Shown here: positions 46,652 to 58,215 of the stretch, in pieces | Position numbering within the stretch: position 1 is the stretch's first letter | Layout: the number at the start of each line of letters is the position of its first letter | Assembly (NCBI GenBank): GCA_020205615.1 | Contig: CM035170.1 | Span: forward strand, 38,476,143-38,540,142 | DNA length: 64,000 nt | Direction of reading: 5' to 3' | Source of the DNA: Panax quinquefolius | Taxonomy: Eukaryota; Streptophyta; Magnoliopsida; Apiales; Araliaceae | Program-made: the position numbers and the translations under genes | The notes under the pieces: generated by a model | What the model was told of the DNA's origin: nothing | Database searches by the model: none | What the model saw: only the letters and a program-made list of their open reading frames with translations

Positions 46652-49073
46652 ATGAAATGCAGATCAACATCAAAAACCCTTTACTCCTCATCAATAGAAA
46701 GAAGGAAGATTAAGATCTAACATCATACCTCGTTAGCATGCAAATACATCGAGGATGTCGACTCAAATCACCCCAAAAAGCTCTGGGTTTGCCATTTGAA
46801 TACTAGGGAGGTCCCCCACGGGGAACATGTGCAAAGCAGAGCGGGTCCGCAATCGAACAACATCCTCCTCCTCATCCTCAACGTCCCAAGCACATCAACC
46901 CGGATCGGACGATATCACCGCCTCCACCAACCGACGAGGTTGTCTAATGTAATCGGGGTCGAGGCACTTCGTAAGCCCTCCTCGTCACACACGTAAGTGG
47001 TCCATGGGAACTACTCTACCGATCCGGATCCATAATATATCGGACAATAAGTCTCCAAATCACCTTAAAAAGGGTGTGGTATTTTCTAACTTGGAGCTTT
47101 TCAAAATGCATTTTATGACTACATATGCATGCATGCATTACTTTAACATACATCTACAAGAGAGTTAAAAATGCATGATTAATCAAATGCCTACATTTTG
47201 AAAATTTTTGCCATAGTCCCCTTTGTAAATAGGACTATCCACATGCACATAGGCATGACTAGGTGGCCATTCAAGAAAGTACACTACCCCCCAAAGTCAT
47301 ATACATAATATATGCATTAAAAATCAAAGTCATCAATTCATAAGGTTAACCTCAATACTAGAGAGTACTTTGCCTTTTTTACCTTTTGCTCATTTGTCCT
47401 CAAATAGATAAAAAATATAGAAAAAGGTGCCAATTTGACTCGTCTCAAAAGTCAAATTTTTTCACATCATTATGTTCAAGATGGTTTAATACTAACATTT
47501 ACTATGTTGAATATTTTTATCAAGTCATTTGAGCATACATAATCACTACTATGTGTTTAGATGCATTTCATATGATAAGTCATTTTCCAATGGATAAAAC
47601 CGGAAAAAAATACATGCATACGTTACTGGGATAGTGTAGAACACTTGTAATGGTGATGTAATTTATAGAAAGTCGCCCAACTCAAGCAGATCTCAAGAAG
47701 AGCTCTTGATTTCTCTTCGTGACACAAGTTGAAAATGACTTATGAGAGCAACCCGCAGGATTTTAATATCCACGGTTGGTCAGCAGTCCATCTCATCAAG
47801 AAGGTGTACCTGCACACCCCTATGTGGGTCCCACCCCTCCGGGCTGGTCCAGTTTGAGTTGCAAAGGAGTTCTTATAGCATCGAAAAGGTCAAATCAGAA
47901 TAAAAATGCTACGCGATTCGAAAGCGTAATAGCTTACAAATCCCGGTCTTTTCATATGGAACCCTGGGTCACACATCACTCATTGGTATTCACCCAAACA
48001 CAGGGTACTATACCGATGATCTCAATGATTATAAATCACATTCTGATAATACATACGCACAGTCCAATGTCGCCAGTGGTCGTCAATGAAATAATCAAAT
48101 CCCGAAGTATCCATTTACCAAATTCAAGGTCAACACCTACAAATGGGGTTACACTAACATCATCTCAACGTGACATCATCAATCATCGAGGTCAAAACGA
48201 TCATCACAGGGGACATCACAATCAATCAACGAGTGATCATCCATCCCCACAATGATCTCATCCATTGGGGTCATCATAATTATCATCCATTCAACATTAT
48301 GTACACGTGATCAATGAAGGTCAAGCATTCGATCGATGATCATATCAATTTCATCGATGGCAAGTAAACCCATCGAGGCATCAAAAGTACAATATTCGAC
48401 AATTATTCCATATATGTCAATATTCATCGATCATATCAACCTGTCGATGAGTCACATCATATTCACGTCGACATTGCATCATCATCGTCCATTACACACC
48501 TTCATATCATTGATTCACACGTCAATCGAAGGTCACATCAACGACATCATACCCAACATGGTTTTTCATCATTGATCTACATCGATGAAATACACATCAA
48601 CGAAGGTCAGGCAACCCCGACAATATATGATGTCATTGGCAAGTAAATCCAAGAGAACATTGACATATCCCGGCGATACAAACCAGAGAAAGGTCAACAT
48701 CATCAAGGAGGATCGATGATGGAATATGTTATACACATCCTCAAACATGTATAAAGCTTTATCCCCACGATCTCTTACACATAGAGAGGCACTCTTTGAA
48801 TCAAGTTTGTATCAAGGATTAAGGACTTTGGTGATAACCCCAACATCAACATCCTAAAAGATTTGGATCACACATCCAATCTCGGGTCATCATTGCCAAT
48901 CCTCGATAAAAGTTACAAGGAGCCAATCATCATCCCCAAGCATGTTGGGCAACAATCCAACAACACATGCATCACGCATCATGTCATACATCATGCATCA
49001 TGTTTATCTTGTTGCATTTCAAGTGTCTAGGATTCTTTATCCTACCCATGCATTGCATTGCATGAAATATGAT
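46652..49073 (+). other. E1 3' untranslated region
   Basis: No coding sequence recognised. 46.66-47.05 kb is low-GC spacer with a possible N-terminal extension of the antisense ORF. 47.05-47.75 kb is AT-rich with ATGCATGCATG motifs. 47.99-48.62 kb is low-complexity CATCA/CATCGATG repeat. The last 150 bp contains CATCATG-type repeats and GCATTGCATTGCATG before the PPT, which E2 shares (18.50-18.53 kb, reversed). Confidence 0.6.
47990..48620. repeat. CATCA / CATCGATG low-complexity array in E1 3' UTR
   Basis: Dense degenerate repeats of ATCATC, ATCAATCATCGA, GATCATCCATCC and TCATCGATGG over about 0.6 kb. It occupies the same place as the TCGCAAA array in E2 but is unrelated in sequence. Confidence 0.75.
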
Positions 49074-49085
49074 AAAGAGGGCATC
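49074..49085 (+). promoter_or_regulatory. E1 polypurine tract
   Basis: AAAGAGGGCATC, immediately before the TGTAGAC start of L4. Confidence 0.75.
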
Positions 49086-49156
49086 TGTAGACACTCAAAT
49101 TTTTTTCGCACACTCATCACTCGACATTTCAGAGGGCAGATTCATCTTTTAGAGAT

Positions 49157-49620
49157 AACCCTGGAAGACAGCTCACATCCAGTCCTGGATACTACCGAAC
49201 GTTCAACCTCAACCCCGGAATACACACTGGGAGTTACAGTTCCAACCTCGGAGATAACCCCGAGGCATGCAGTTCCAATACCGAAAACTCCACCAGAGAA
49301 GACCGATTAATCTCAGAGATAACCCCGAGGTATCCAGTCTTAGTCCCAATACTGGGAATAGCAGCTACCAACCTTGGTGATAACCCCAAGGAATGCAATT
49401 CCGGCGATAACCCCAGAAATGCTTGTTTCAAATGCATGCAATCAGCTTCAACCTCGGCGCTCACACCGAGGCACTCAGTAATAGTCCCGGAGATAACACT
49501 GGGAAGACAGGCACACCTCAGAGATGACACTGAGGACCTTCAACACTTGCAGCAGTCCAATCTCAGAGATAACCCTGAGCAACGTCTGCTTTACTAGCCC
49601 AAACCGGCGATAACCCTGGT
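49157..49620 (+). repeat. GATAACCC repeats in U3 of L4
   Basis: Nine copies, some degenerate, of GAGATAACCC(C) with GAGG/AAGG/TGG following (49157, 49252, 49316, 49377, 49405, 49490, 49519, 49566, 49609). Confidence 0.75.
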
Positions 49621-50025
49621 GAGGGGCAAAGTCATCATCTCGCCACATAGCGTCGTCTCAACATTTCATACATACATTTTTATACAACAATGTCCCACAA
49701 GAATCAAGGAAAACCAATCCCGAGTGACTATTACGCAGGGTAACGGATAGAATTTGAAGCTTGAAGACCGGAGGGCACCGTCCCATCTTCATGACTTCGT
49801 ACAACCTCTAATCCCATGCCATTGTATAACTCTCGACAACGGCGGTCCGAAATAGGTCCTATATACCTCAGTCGGATGCCCGGATTGCAATTCTAAAAGT
49901 TCGAGCGAAGACACAAAGTACACGCGCACGTATTACGAGACGAGATGACCCAGAAACCGGGGCAACCCGGAAGCCCAGTGTACCTCTGGGCACTGCTGGC
50001 CAGCAGTACACTGCTGGCCCCCCTC

Positions 50026-50033
50026 TATAAATA
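50026..50033 (+). promoter_or_regulatory. TATA box of L4
   Basis: TATAAATA in CCCTCTATAAATAGAGAGG, 20 bp downstream of a 16-bp palindrome (49992-50007). Confidence 0.75.
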
Positions 50034-50347
50034 GAGAGGCTTGGGGTGGCCATTTAAGAAAAAAAAAAGGCGAGGAAGCCCTGTCAAATTTGCTCTGACT
50101 TACAATATAATTGAGTGCTTTCTCATTTTAAACACTTGTGAGCTCATATATATAGCTACTTTTGTACGCACGGAGGGAGCCGAAGTTTCATCCACTTTAA
50201 AGATATAGAAGTCTTCTTTTTGCACCCCACCGTAAGCCTCTCTCACACACTTTAAAGCCTTTTTCTTCATCTTTGCACACACCCTTCTTCACGTTGAGAG
50301 TCGTGGTTGTGTGTGTTTGCCCGGATTTTCATCCGTGGTTTTATTTT

Positions 50348-50354
50348 TTATATA

Positions 50355-50407
<53 letters not shown>

Positions 50408-50472
50408 ACTAACATTATCGAGTTATGCCTATATCGATTGAGCCTGACTACGTTTGATGAGCGCTTTTGATA

Positions 50473-50558
<86 letters not shown>

Positions 50559-50588
50559 CTCTGACTTTATATTCGATATATATATATA

Positions 50589-50682
<94 letters not shown>

Positions 50683-50724
50683 TTATGTCGAACTCTGTTC
50701 GATGAGCCTAGATTTTACATCCAG

Positions 50725-50794
<70 letters not shown>

Positions 50795-51055
50795 TCATCC
50801 ACCTAGAGTTTACTTCGTGGTGGTTGATCGCTTTTACTTTCTTTTTTTATTTTTCGTCCCGCCTTGAGTTTACTTCGTGGTGGTTGATCGCTTTTATTGC
50901 TTTATTTTACATTTTGTCCCTTTGGAGTTTCCTCCGTCGTGGCGGTTGATAGCTTTTACAACTTTATTTACATTTTCGATCCCCATGGAGGTGCTTCGTG
51001 GTGGATCATGATCATATATATATATATATATATTATAGCTTTTATATATATATAT
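50348..51055. repeat. (TA)n arrays in L4
   Basis: Long TA runs at about 50355-50405, 50470-50555, 50577-50680, 50726-50791 and 51015-51055, separated by the decayed GATGAGCCTAGA spacer. The longest block is about 100 bp. Confidence 0.9.
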
Positions 51056-51834
51056 ACCGCTTATCGCTTTCATACAAATTATGGCATCATGTGAGCCTAG
51101 GAATCATGTGATCACAGAATCATCGATCTAGATTCGTGCCTCGTGATGGACATTTTTATGTAAGTAACTTGTAAATTATTCTACGGTGTTTGAATTTCCT
51201 CAGATGGTTTTCATACCCACGAGAAAATCGGCATTATTTTGTATATTATTTTCTTATAGATGTTTTGCATCTCGAAAAAATAAAATCAATCAAGTCGAAC
51301 ACTTAATAAAATGAAAGTGTAAAAGGTCTCAATTACTATTGAGCACAAGGGTTTGAAAAACCTCTTTTATAAAACATCACTGCTATATCTTGCTTAAAAT
51401 TGAATTTTTACATAAATTCAAACCCTGTGTATATAGGTGCGAACGAGGCCTCACACTACTTCCAAATAACAAGCACATCGATCCACCCACACACACACAC
51501 ATTTAGATAATAGTTTTGAAAAAAGAGGCGGGCCACACCGTGGTAACACGGATGTCTGGGTGCCTAACACCTTCCCTCCGCATAATCAAGTCCCCGAACC
51601 CTAATGAATCTCGGTTTCATCAACCCGCTTAGCAAAGTGTCACATCATCGGGTCAATGTGCAAACCTTTTTTCATTGTGTTGGTACAACCATTTAAAAAA
51701 CCAAACTGGCGACTCTTAATAAATCCATCGTCGACATTATACATGTCGGACCTTTTTCACTTGTTTTTTCAAACAAATCTCACCTAAAATGAGAACACCA
51801 AAGAACAAGTAACTAAAAGGGACAAATAAAAATC

Positions 51835-53118
51835 CTCCCGATATTTTCCAGAATTTTTAAAGTGCAAAAAGTTGACGAAACTGTCGTTGGTAGCACGTGG
51901 ACAGAAACTGTCCACTTGTTTTGTTCTACAGTGGACTGTTTTGACTCCACCAGCCACCATGGCTGGAAAAATTAGTGGTTTGGGGTTCTACCACTTGGGT
52001 TTACTAGGTAAATTACATATCTAGCACCACCCTTTGACGGATCACAAATTAGAGGTGTAGATCTCAAGGTATAAAGGATCCAAGTGAAGAAAAAGCTAGG
52101 GTTTTCACCCTTAAGGAACATAAGTTCATTTTCTTCCTTTGGATCATTATTCTAACACTCAAGATGGTTAGATCCTTACATGAAGTATATGGATCTAAGG
52201 GTTTTTGAGTCTTTGAGCAATTCCCCTCAATAACCTTGAAAACAAAACAAATAAGGAGAGAAGAACTAGATTAGAAGTTCACCTTAATTTTCTAACTATT
52301 CTCCTTGATCTACCAAAATAGTGTAGGAACTTAGGATGCATAAGAGCTTGCAACCCCTCTCTCTCTTTTCTCTCTTTTTTTTTCTTTTTTTTAGCTTGGA
52401 AGAGAATGAGATGGAATGGAAATGAAATGAGATGAAATGAGGATATTAGTATATTAGTATAGATATAAAATGTATATCTATACTAATATCCCCCATAATT
52501 CTTTTAACCATTAGGCAAAAACCTTTATCTCTTCTTTTCTGTTTGCATGTAATCTAGATTAGGATTTTCCACCAATGGGAGCTTGACACACATGTACTTT
52601 ATGTAAGAGCTTAAGATTAAAAGAGCTTAGTTTACCACTTATGGAAACTTAAGTATCAAATCAGCTAGCCATTTTTTCTTTATTTTTTATGCCCAATTTG
52701 ATTAATCAAATGCCTAAAATGTCCTTAAATAATTAGGTTATGGATTGATTCTTTAATTTAATTTCTTTGGGCTTCTTAATTAATTATTTGGGCCATGTGA
52801 GTAACATAGTCCATTACTTTTTATCTCTCGTACCCTAATTGTTATTTAGGGTTTCTATCCCCATATTTTGGGATTTAAATACTTACTCATGACCCTTTAA
52901 CTTATAACCTAGTTAGGTTTGCTTTAATTAGGTTTAAAATAAATAAACTATTGAGATGAATAAATTAACCTCTTAGGTTAGTATATATTTTAAATACTAA
53001 CATTTCTTTAATATCATAACCCTTAGGTTATTTAATTACCCCACCTAATGTATAATTAGGTTATGTGTCTTCCCTTTTTAATTCAATTCATATAATCGGT
53101 AAATATATATATCAACGC

Positions 53119-53149
<31 letters not shown>

Positions 53150-53261
53150 TTAGCTATACTTCTTCCCATATATGTCATCACATATTTAATCACTACATGA
53201 CACAAAATTTACAATATCAATAATATACTTACAAAGTGACTTAAAATTCGTGGTTATTACA
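51835..53261 (-). mobile_element. CH1 3' LTR, piece 3 (LTR 5' end)
   Basis: Matches ~61411-62652 of the intact 5' LTR (ACAGAAACTGTCCACTTG, CTCCACCAGCC, ACTTGGTTAGATCC-like, GAGATGGAATGGAAATG blocks). It then adds about 0.2 kb to the true LTR start, TGTAATAACCACG on the minus strand at 53261. Confidence 0.85.
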
Positions 53262-53275
53262 TCCTCCCCCCTTAT
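53262..53275 (-). promoter_or_regulatory. CH1 polypurine tract
   Basis: ATAAGGGGGGAGGA on the minus strand, abutting TGTAATAACC. This is typical of Tekay-like chromoviruses. Confidence 0.85.
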
Positions 53276-53306
53276 AAGAATTCCGTCCCCGGAATTACAC
53301 ATAAGG

Positions 53307-54690
53307 TTACTCAAAAAGATGTGGATAATTCTCCTTCATCTTTTCCTCGAGTTTCCACGTAGCTTCTTCAGCATTGTGGTTCCTCCAAAGAACTTTTACA
53401 GAATGTATAACCTTATTTCTTGACTTCTACTCTTTCATATCTAGTATCTGGATAGGAACTTCCTCGTAGGACAAGTCTTTCTCTACGTGGATTGGTTCAT
53501 AGGAGATAACGTGCTTGTAGTCCGGATTATATGACCGCAACACAGACACATGAAACACATTGTGAATGTGCTCAAGTTTAGGAGGTAACGCTACCTCGTA
53601 CGCCAATTCACTGACTCGCCTCAAAATCTTGAACGGTCTTATGAACCTAGGGCTTAGCTTTCCCTTCTTGCCAAAATGAATCTTCCCCTTCCAGGGAGAT
53701 GCCTTCAGAAATATAAAATTGCCCACGTCGAAGTCCCGCTTTTGATGATGTAGATCAGCGTTCTTTTTCTGACGGTCTTGTGCTGCTACCAGCCAATTTC
53801 TGATCATCTTGACTATATTTGCGGTCTGCTGCACCATTTTAGGTCCCAACAGTCTTCGCTCTCCAACCTCGTCCCAATATAATGGTGTTCGACACTCTCT
53901 TCCATATAGCTCTTCTTACGGTGGCATGCAGATACTAGCATGATAGATGTTGTTATAAGAGAACTCTACCAGTGGAAAATGGTCATCCCAGCTGCGCTTT
54001 AAATCCATCACGACTGCTCGAAGCAGATCTTCTAAGGTCTGAATCGTCCGCTCGTTCTGGTTGTCAGTTTGAGGATGATACATTGTATTCAACCTCAAAT
54101 GTGTCCCCATTCTCTCCTTCAGACTTCTCCAGAAATTTGATGTGAAGCGCGGGTCTCTGTCAGACATTATGGCACTCCGTGACGCGATATGATTTCTTTC
54201 ACATAGAGCTTCGCTAACTGCTCCAAATTGTGTTGTATCCTGATCGATAGAAAATGAGCAGATTTGGTCAGACGATCCACAATTACCCTGATTGCATCTA
54301 AACCCTAGTGTGTCGGTGGCAGACCCACTACAAAGTCTATTGTGATGTGCTCCCACTCCCACTCTAGAATTCTAATGGTTGAAGCAATTCGATCAGTCGT
54401 TGGTGCTCTACTTTAACCCGCTGGCATGTCAAACATCAGCTGACGCAGTCTGCTACTTCTCGTTTCATATTCGGCCACCAAAAGTAATGCCACAAATCCT
54501 GATACATCTTTGTGCTTCCAGGGTGTACTGAGTACCTCGTACTGTGAGCTTCTTAAAGAATCTCTTTTTTTAATTCTGGATCTAACGGTACCCAGATCCT
54601 CCTTCAAACCTTATCAGTCATGTGCTATCAATCATACTTAAGCTCCTCGCCTTCAGCAATTCACTACTTGATACTATCACATTCTTCATC
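53307..54690 (-). pseudogene. pol: CH1 integrase and chromodomain-like C terminus
   Basis: The minus strand encodes, through stops and small shifts, a zinc-finger region (YSVHPGSTKMYQDLWHYFWW). The core has D of [15 protein letters not shown] and E of [19 protein letters not shown]; the first catalytic Asp region (~54330) is frame-disturbed. A long open piece, 53849-53427, has NFIFLKASPWKGKIHFGKKG, LSPRFIRPFKILRRVSELAY and LEHIHNVFHVSVLRSYNPDY. After a stop at 53427 come VLWRNHNAEEATWKLEEKM and YPHLFE, the chromodomain-like end, stopping at 53307. In chromoviruses this tail can guide integration to heterochromatin. Not functional as it stands. Confidence 0.85.
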
Positions 54691-55235
54691 CTTCTCTTGA
54701 GCCTCCTTAATTTTATCTAATAAGGTCGGGCTCGCTCTTACTGCAAATAATTTCTCATTTGACTTCATCGGATACTTAACCTCTATTCTAGTCGTTCAAA
54801 ATCCCTTACCAATTATTCTTAAGTTGTCAGCTTCATCAATTTCTCCCTGCCTTTTTTGTTCAAGGTATTTGCCACTACATTTGCTTTGCCCGGATGGTAC
54901 AGAATTTCACAGTCATAATCTTTGATCAATTTCAGCCATCGGCGCTGCCTCATGTTCAACTCCTTATGAATGAAGATATATTTCAGACTCTTGTGATTTG
55001 TGTATATCTCGCACTTCTCGCCATATAAATAATGCCTCCAAATCTTCAAGGCAAAAACTATCGCTGCTAACTTCAAGTCATGAGTTGGGTAACCCTTCTC
55101 ATAGTCCTTTAACTATCGTGAAGCGTACACAATGACCTTGTCATACTTCATAAGTACACAACCAAGTCCCTTGTGTGACACATCACTATACACCACGAAA
55201 CCTCATGTGTCGTCCGCTAAAACTAACATAAGCGC
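54691..55235 (-). pseudogene. pol: CH1 RNase H
   Basis: Open piece 55076-54819: [70 protein letters not shown]. Two expected aspartates are replaced by asparagine (YTNH for YTDH, VANTL for VADAL), as G-to-A changes on the coding strand would give. Upstream, to 55235, are stop-broken remnants of the start of RNase H. Confidence 0.85.
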
Positions 55236-56399
55236 TTAACTCAGTTTCTTCTTTAACTTCATGAAATTTTCCTCGCATTTCTCCGTCCAAACAAACTTCA
55301 GCGTCTTTTTGGTTAGATTGGTCAACCGCGATGTTATCCTTAAAAAATCATGGATGAATCTTCGACAGTATCCCGCTAATCCCAAGAAACTCCTAATCTC
55401 AGTTGGCATCTTCGGCTGCTCCCAGTTGATAACTGCTTCCACTTTTGTTGGATCCACCGAAACACCATTTTTGTCAATGACGTGACCTAGCAACTGCACC
55501 TTTTGCAACCAAAATTCACACTTAAAAAACTTTGCATACATCTTCTCCCTTCTCAATGCCTCCAATACAATCCTTAGATGTTCATCATGTTCCTCCTTTG
55601 TCTCTGAATAAACCAAGATGTCATCGATGAATACGACCACGAACTTGTCCAAGTACTACTTGAACACTTTTTTTATCATATCCATGAATGATGTTGGTGC
55701 ATTCGTCAGTCCAAATGACATTACCAGAAACTCAAAATGTCCATAACGAGTTCTGAATGCCGACTTCGGGATATCCTCTTGCCTCACCTTCAGTTTATGA
55801 TAACCCGTTCTTAAATCAATCTTTGAAAAGTATTTCGCTCCATTGAGTTGATCAAATAGATCGTCTATTCTGGGCAGCGGATACTTATTCTAAATGGTAA
55901 CCTTGTTCAACTCACGATAGTCGATACAAAGCCTCATCGATCCATCTTTCTTCTTTATGAAGAGAACTGACACTCCCTATGGTGATACACTCGGTCTGAT
56001 GTAGCCTTTGTCTAACAGCTTCGAAAATTGAACCATCAGCTTTTTCATCTCTACTGGTGCCATACGATACGGCACCTTCGATATCAGTGCGGTACCTGGT
56101 GCTAAGTCAATCATGAACTCAACTTCTCTATCCGGTGGCAACCCCAGAATCTCATTTGGGAAAAGTTCAGCGAATTCCCTTACAATAGGTATCTAACTCA
56201 GTGAACCCTCGACTCATCGAGTATCAACCATGTGAGCCAAATAACCTATGTACCCTTTCCTAAGCAACCTCCATGCTTGCATCATTGTCATACAACAAGA
56301 TTGTCTCGGTGATTTACTACTATAGAATACCACCTTCGACTTATTCGAAGTCTTCAGGTGTACACACTTCTTTTTGTACTCAATAACCGCTCTGTGACT
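55236..56399 (-). pseudogene. pol: CH1 reverse transcriptase
   Basis: Readable in one frame with several stops: [51 protein letters not shown] (a TAG in place of Trp follows), [40 protein letters not shown] and [20 protein letters not shown]. Then comes the open piece 55652-55236 with the catalytic [12 protein letters not shown] (Y/F-x-DD), [20 protein letters not shown] and [12 protein letters not shown]. Typical of the Tekay/Del chromovirus clade. Inactivated by stops. Confidence 0.9.
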
Positions 56400-56985
56400 C
56401 TATAACCAATCCATTCCAAGGATTATGTCAAATTCCCCCCGACAAATAGGTATCAAATCCACGTTAAGTTTAAATCCTCTAAACTCCGCACAATAGTTCC
56501 TATGAATAAAGTATACGGGAATAATTTCTTTATTTGTTACTTCTATGCTCATAGGGTTCTCTAGTTTTTCTTGAGGTAAGTCTAACCATTTAGAAAATTC
56601 TTTAGAAATAAATGAACAAGTAGCACTCGAATCAAATAATACATAGGCATTGATATCATTGATTGGGATGATGCCTGACACCACGTCTTTAGATTCAACC
56701 GTATCCTGTACGGTCATGTTGAAGGTGCGTGTTGTCAGTCTGTTGGCATGACTAACTGGTCCTCTGATGCTCAGCCTACTATTGTTATTACTTTTGTTGT
56801 TGTTGTTGTTGTTGTTGTTATTACGGTTGTCACTCCTTGCATCACCCGTCCTCTTCAGGCAGTCCTTGATTTGGTGGTCAGGTGCTTTACAGGAGAAACT
56901 CCCTCCCTTCTTCTTATTCGAATACTGAGGAACCATGTGCCCCGATTGTCCATAGCGATAAAAAATGCTATTTCTTTTCATACAC
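56400..56985 (-). pseudogene. pro: CH1 zinc knuckle and aspartic protease
   Basis: Open piece 56981-56400. The knuckle reads FYRYGQSGHMVPQYSNKKKG: the Cys residues expected in a CxxCGxxGHxxxxC knuckle are replaced by Tyr or Phe, while Gly and His stay. A poly-Asn run encoded by a (TTG)n microsatellite (56794-56819) follows. The protease has AYVLFDSSATCSFIS (Asp-Ser-Ser instead of Asp-Ser-Gly) and ends EFDIILGMDWL. All three changes are single G-to-A type and remove function. Confidence 0.85.
56794..56819. repeat. (TTG)n microsatellite coding poly-Asn
   Basis: About nine TTG/GTT triplets on the plus strand, encoding Asn on the minus strand between the zinc knuckle and protease of CH1. Confidence 0.85.
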
Positions 56986-57860
56986 TCCCCTGAGTGATCC
57001 CTTCCGTAGTTGCTGCACTTCCCAATTTTCTTGGCCTCTCCCCCAGAATTGTTATCTCCAGAGGATTGGCTTTCAGACCATTTATGCTTATTGGGATTGC
57101 TGCCTCCGCTACTTCCCCTCCTGAACTTTATTTTTATCCTAGTTAAATCGTGTTATGGCTTCATTGCCTCCTTCCGCAATAATAGCAATTTTCCAACAGC
57201 TCAGAGAAGTTCTTAATCTTCAACACAACGACTCCTCTCTGCACCCACAGTTTTAAACCCAACTCAAATTTTCTTTCTTTTCTGGCCTTAGTGTCCACCT
57301 GATGTGGAGCTAATCGGGCTAGCTCGTTGAACTTTGTTACATATTCTGTGACTGTCATACTGCCCTACTTTTGTTCTAGGAATTTGACTTCCATGTCCTA
57401 TTGCGTATTCTCTGGGAAGTAATTCTCGAAGAATAGCTCTTTGAATCTGTCCCATGAAATGACTCATTCTCCTGCACGTTCGTTATTGGCTTTCCACTAA
57501 TAATTAGCTTCACCCTTCATCATGAAGGTGGCAAATCCTGTTATCTGCTCCTCGACCACTCGTGCGACCTCGAAGACTTTCTCCATTTCTTCAACCTAAG
57601 TTTGTGCCTCGATCGGGTCAAGAGTTCTTCTAAATTCAGGACATCCTACCAACTTAAAATCTTTGAAGTTAGCTAAGTGCTGGTAGCTGAGTCATACATT
57701 TGGGTGGGTCCGGGCTTCACCACCACTTCGGTGGGGGGTCTAGCTGCATGGCCTCTCGCCAAAGAGCTCAAAGAAATATTCTCATTGGATTAGGTTGATC
57801 CCCAACCTCACTCTCTGATTCTTAAACGTGATTATTACGCACCTGACGTCTGGGCGACAT
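56986..57860 (-). pseudogene. gag: CH1 gag, heavily broken
   Basis: Starts at ATG 57858-57860 (MSPRRQVRNNHV, then a stop). Recognisable but interrupted by many stops and shifts: WREAMQ-like, AGRMS-like, SRISF-like and the last piece 57358-57161 (MTVTEYVTKFNELARLAPHQ). The latter is the usual VxEYxxKFxELxRxAP motif of chromovirus gag. It ends in a CSNYGRDHSGEC finger-like motif before the zinc knuckle. The Gag would form the particle shell. Confidence 0.75.
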
Positions 57861-58215
57861 GATCTGCTAAAGAGCAAATCTTAGACTTTCGCTTATTATG
57901 CTGCGCTTTACTCACTATGCCAGTTAAATGAATATTTTAAGTTAAATCTATCTATCAATCACATTTAATTTAAAGAAAACATCTGAATTTATATTCACAT
58001 TCCAATGTTTTAATATAGACTAACTCAACATTTGGCATACTTCTATAAACGCTCAAGGCATAAACTGCCCACCACTAGCTATCCTCTAATGGACAAAAAG
58101 TGAGGATTCACTACCATCTACAACTCTATCAAAAAAAATTCGGGGTCTAACTACCATCTTATGCATACAACAAAGTATAAGGACTTATAACAACTAAAAT
58201 GTCCCTATTAGAAAC

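Larger units (their letters stand above)
11021..51834 (+). mobile_element. E1: giant Tat/Ogre-like Ty3/gypsy element
   Basis: Plus-strand element with 5' LTR L1 (11021-~13720), PBS 13723, gag, RT, RNase H, a second (archaeal-type) RNase H, integrase, a long 3' region with two antisense ORFs, PPT 49074-49085 and 3' LTR L4 (49086-51834). A second RNase H and antisense ORFs are established traits of the plant Tat lineage. Inserted within it are E2 (15763-29689), S3 (31224-34952), S2 (38128-40777) and S4 (42558-~44823). Without these it would be about 18 kb. The protease is deleted, and no target duplication is visible around it. Confidence 0.85.
49086..51834 (+). mobile_element. L4: 3' LTR of E1
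   Basis: Starts TGTAGACACTCAAATTT, with GATAACCC repeats (49157-49620), a TATA box (50026-50033), TA arrays (50348-50792, 51015-51055) and the terminal ACACCAAAGAACAAGTAAC. It ends at AAAAATC (51834), about 13 bases before the end seen in L1/L3, and passes directly into the CH1 LTR (CTCCCGATATTTTCC). Confidence 0.85.

Noticed and set aside
53307..57860. Endogenous pararetrovirus (caulimovirus-like) RT
   Set aside because: Integrase, chromodomain-like tail, iMet PBS, PPT and LTRs show a Ty3/gypsy chromovirus; no movement or transactivator protein is seen.
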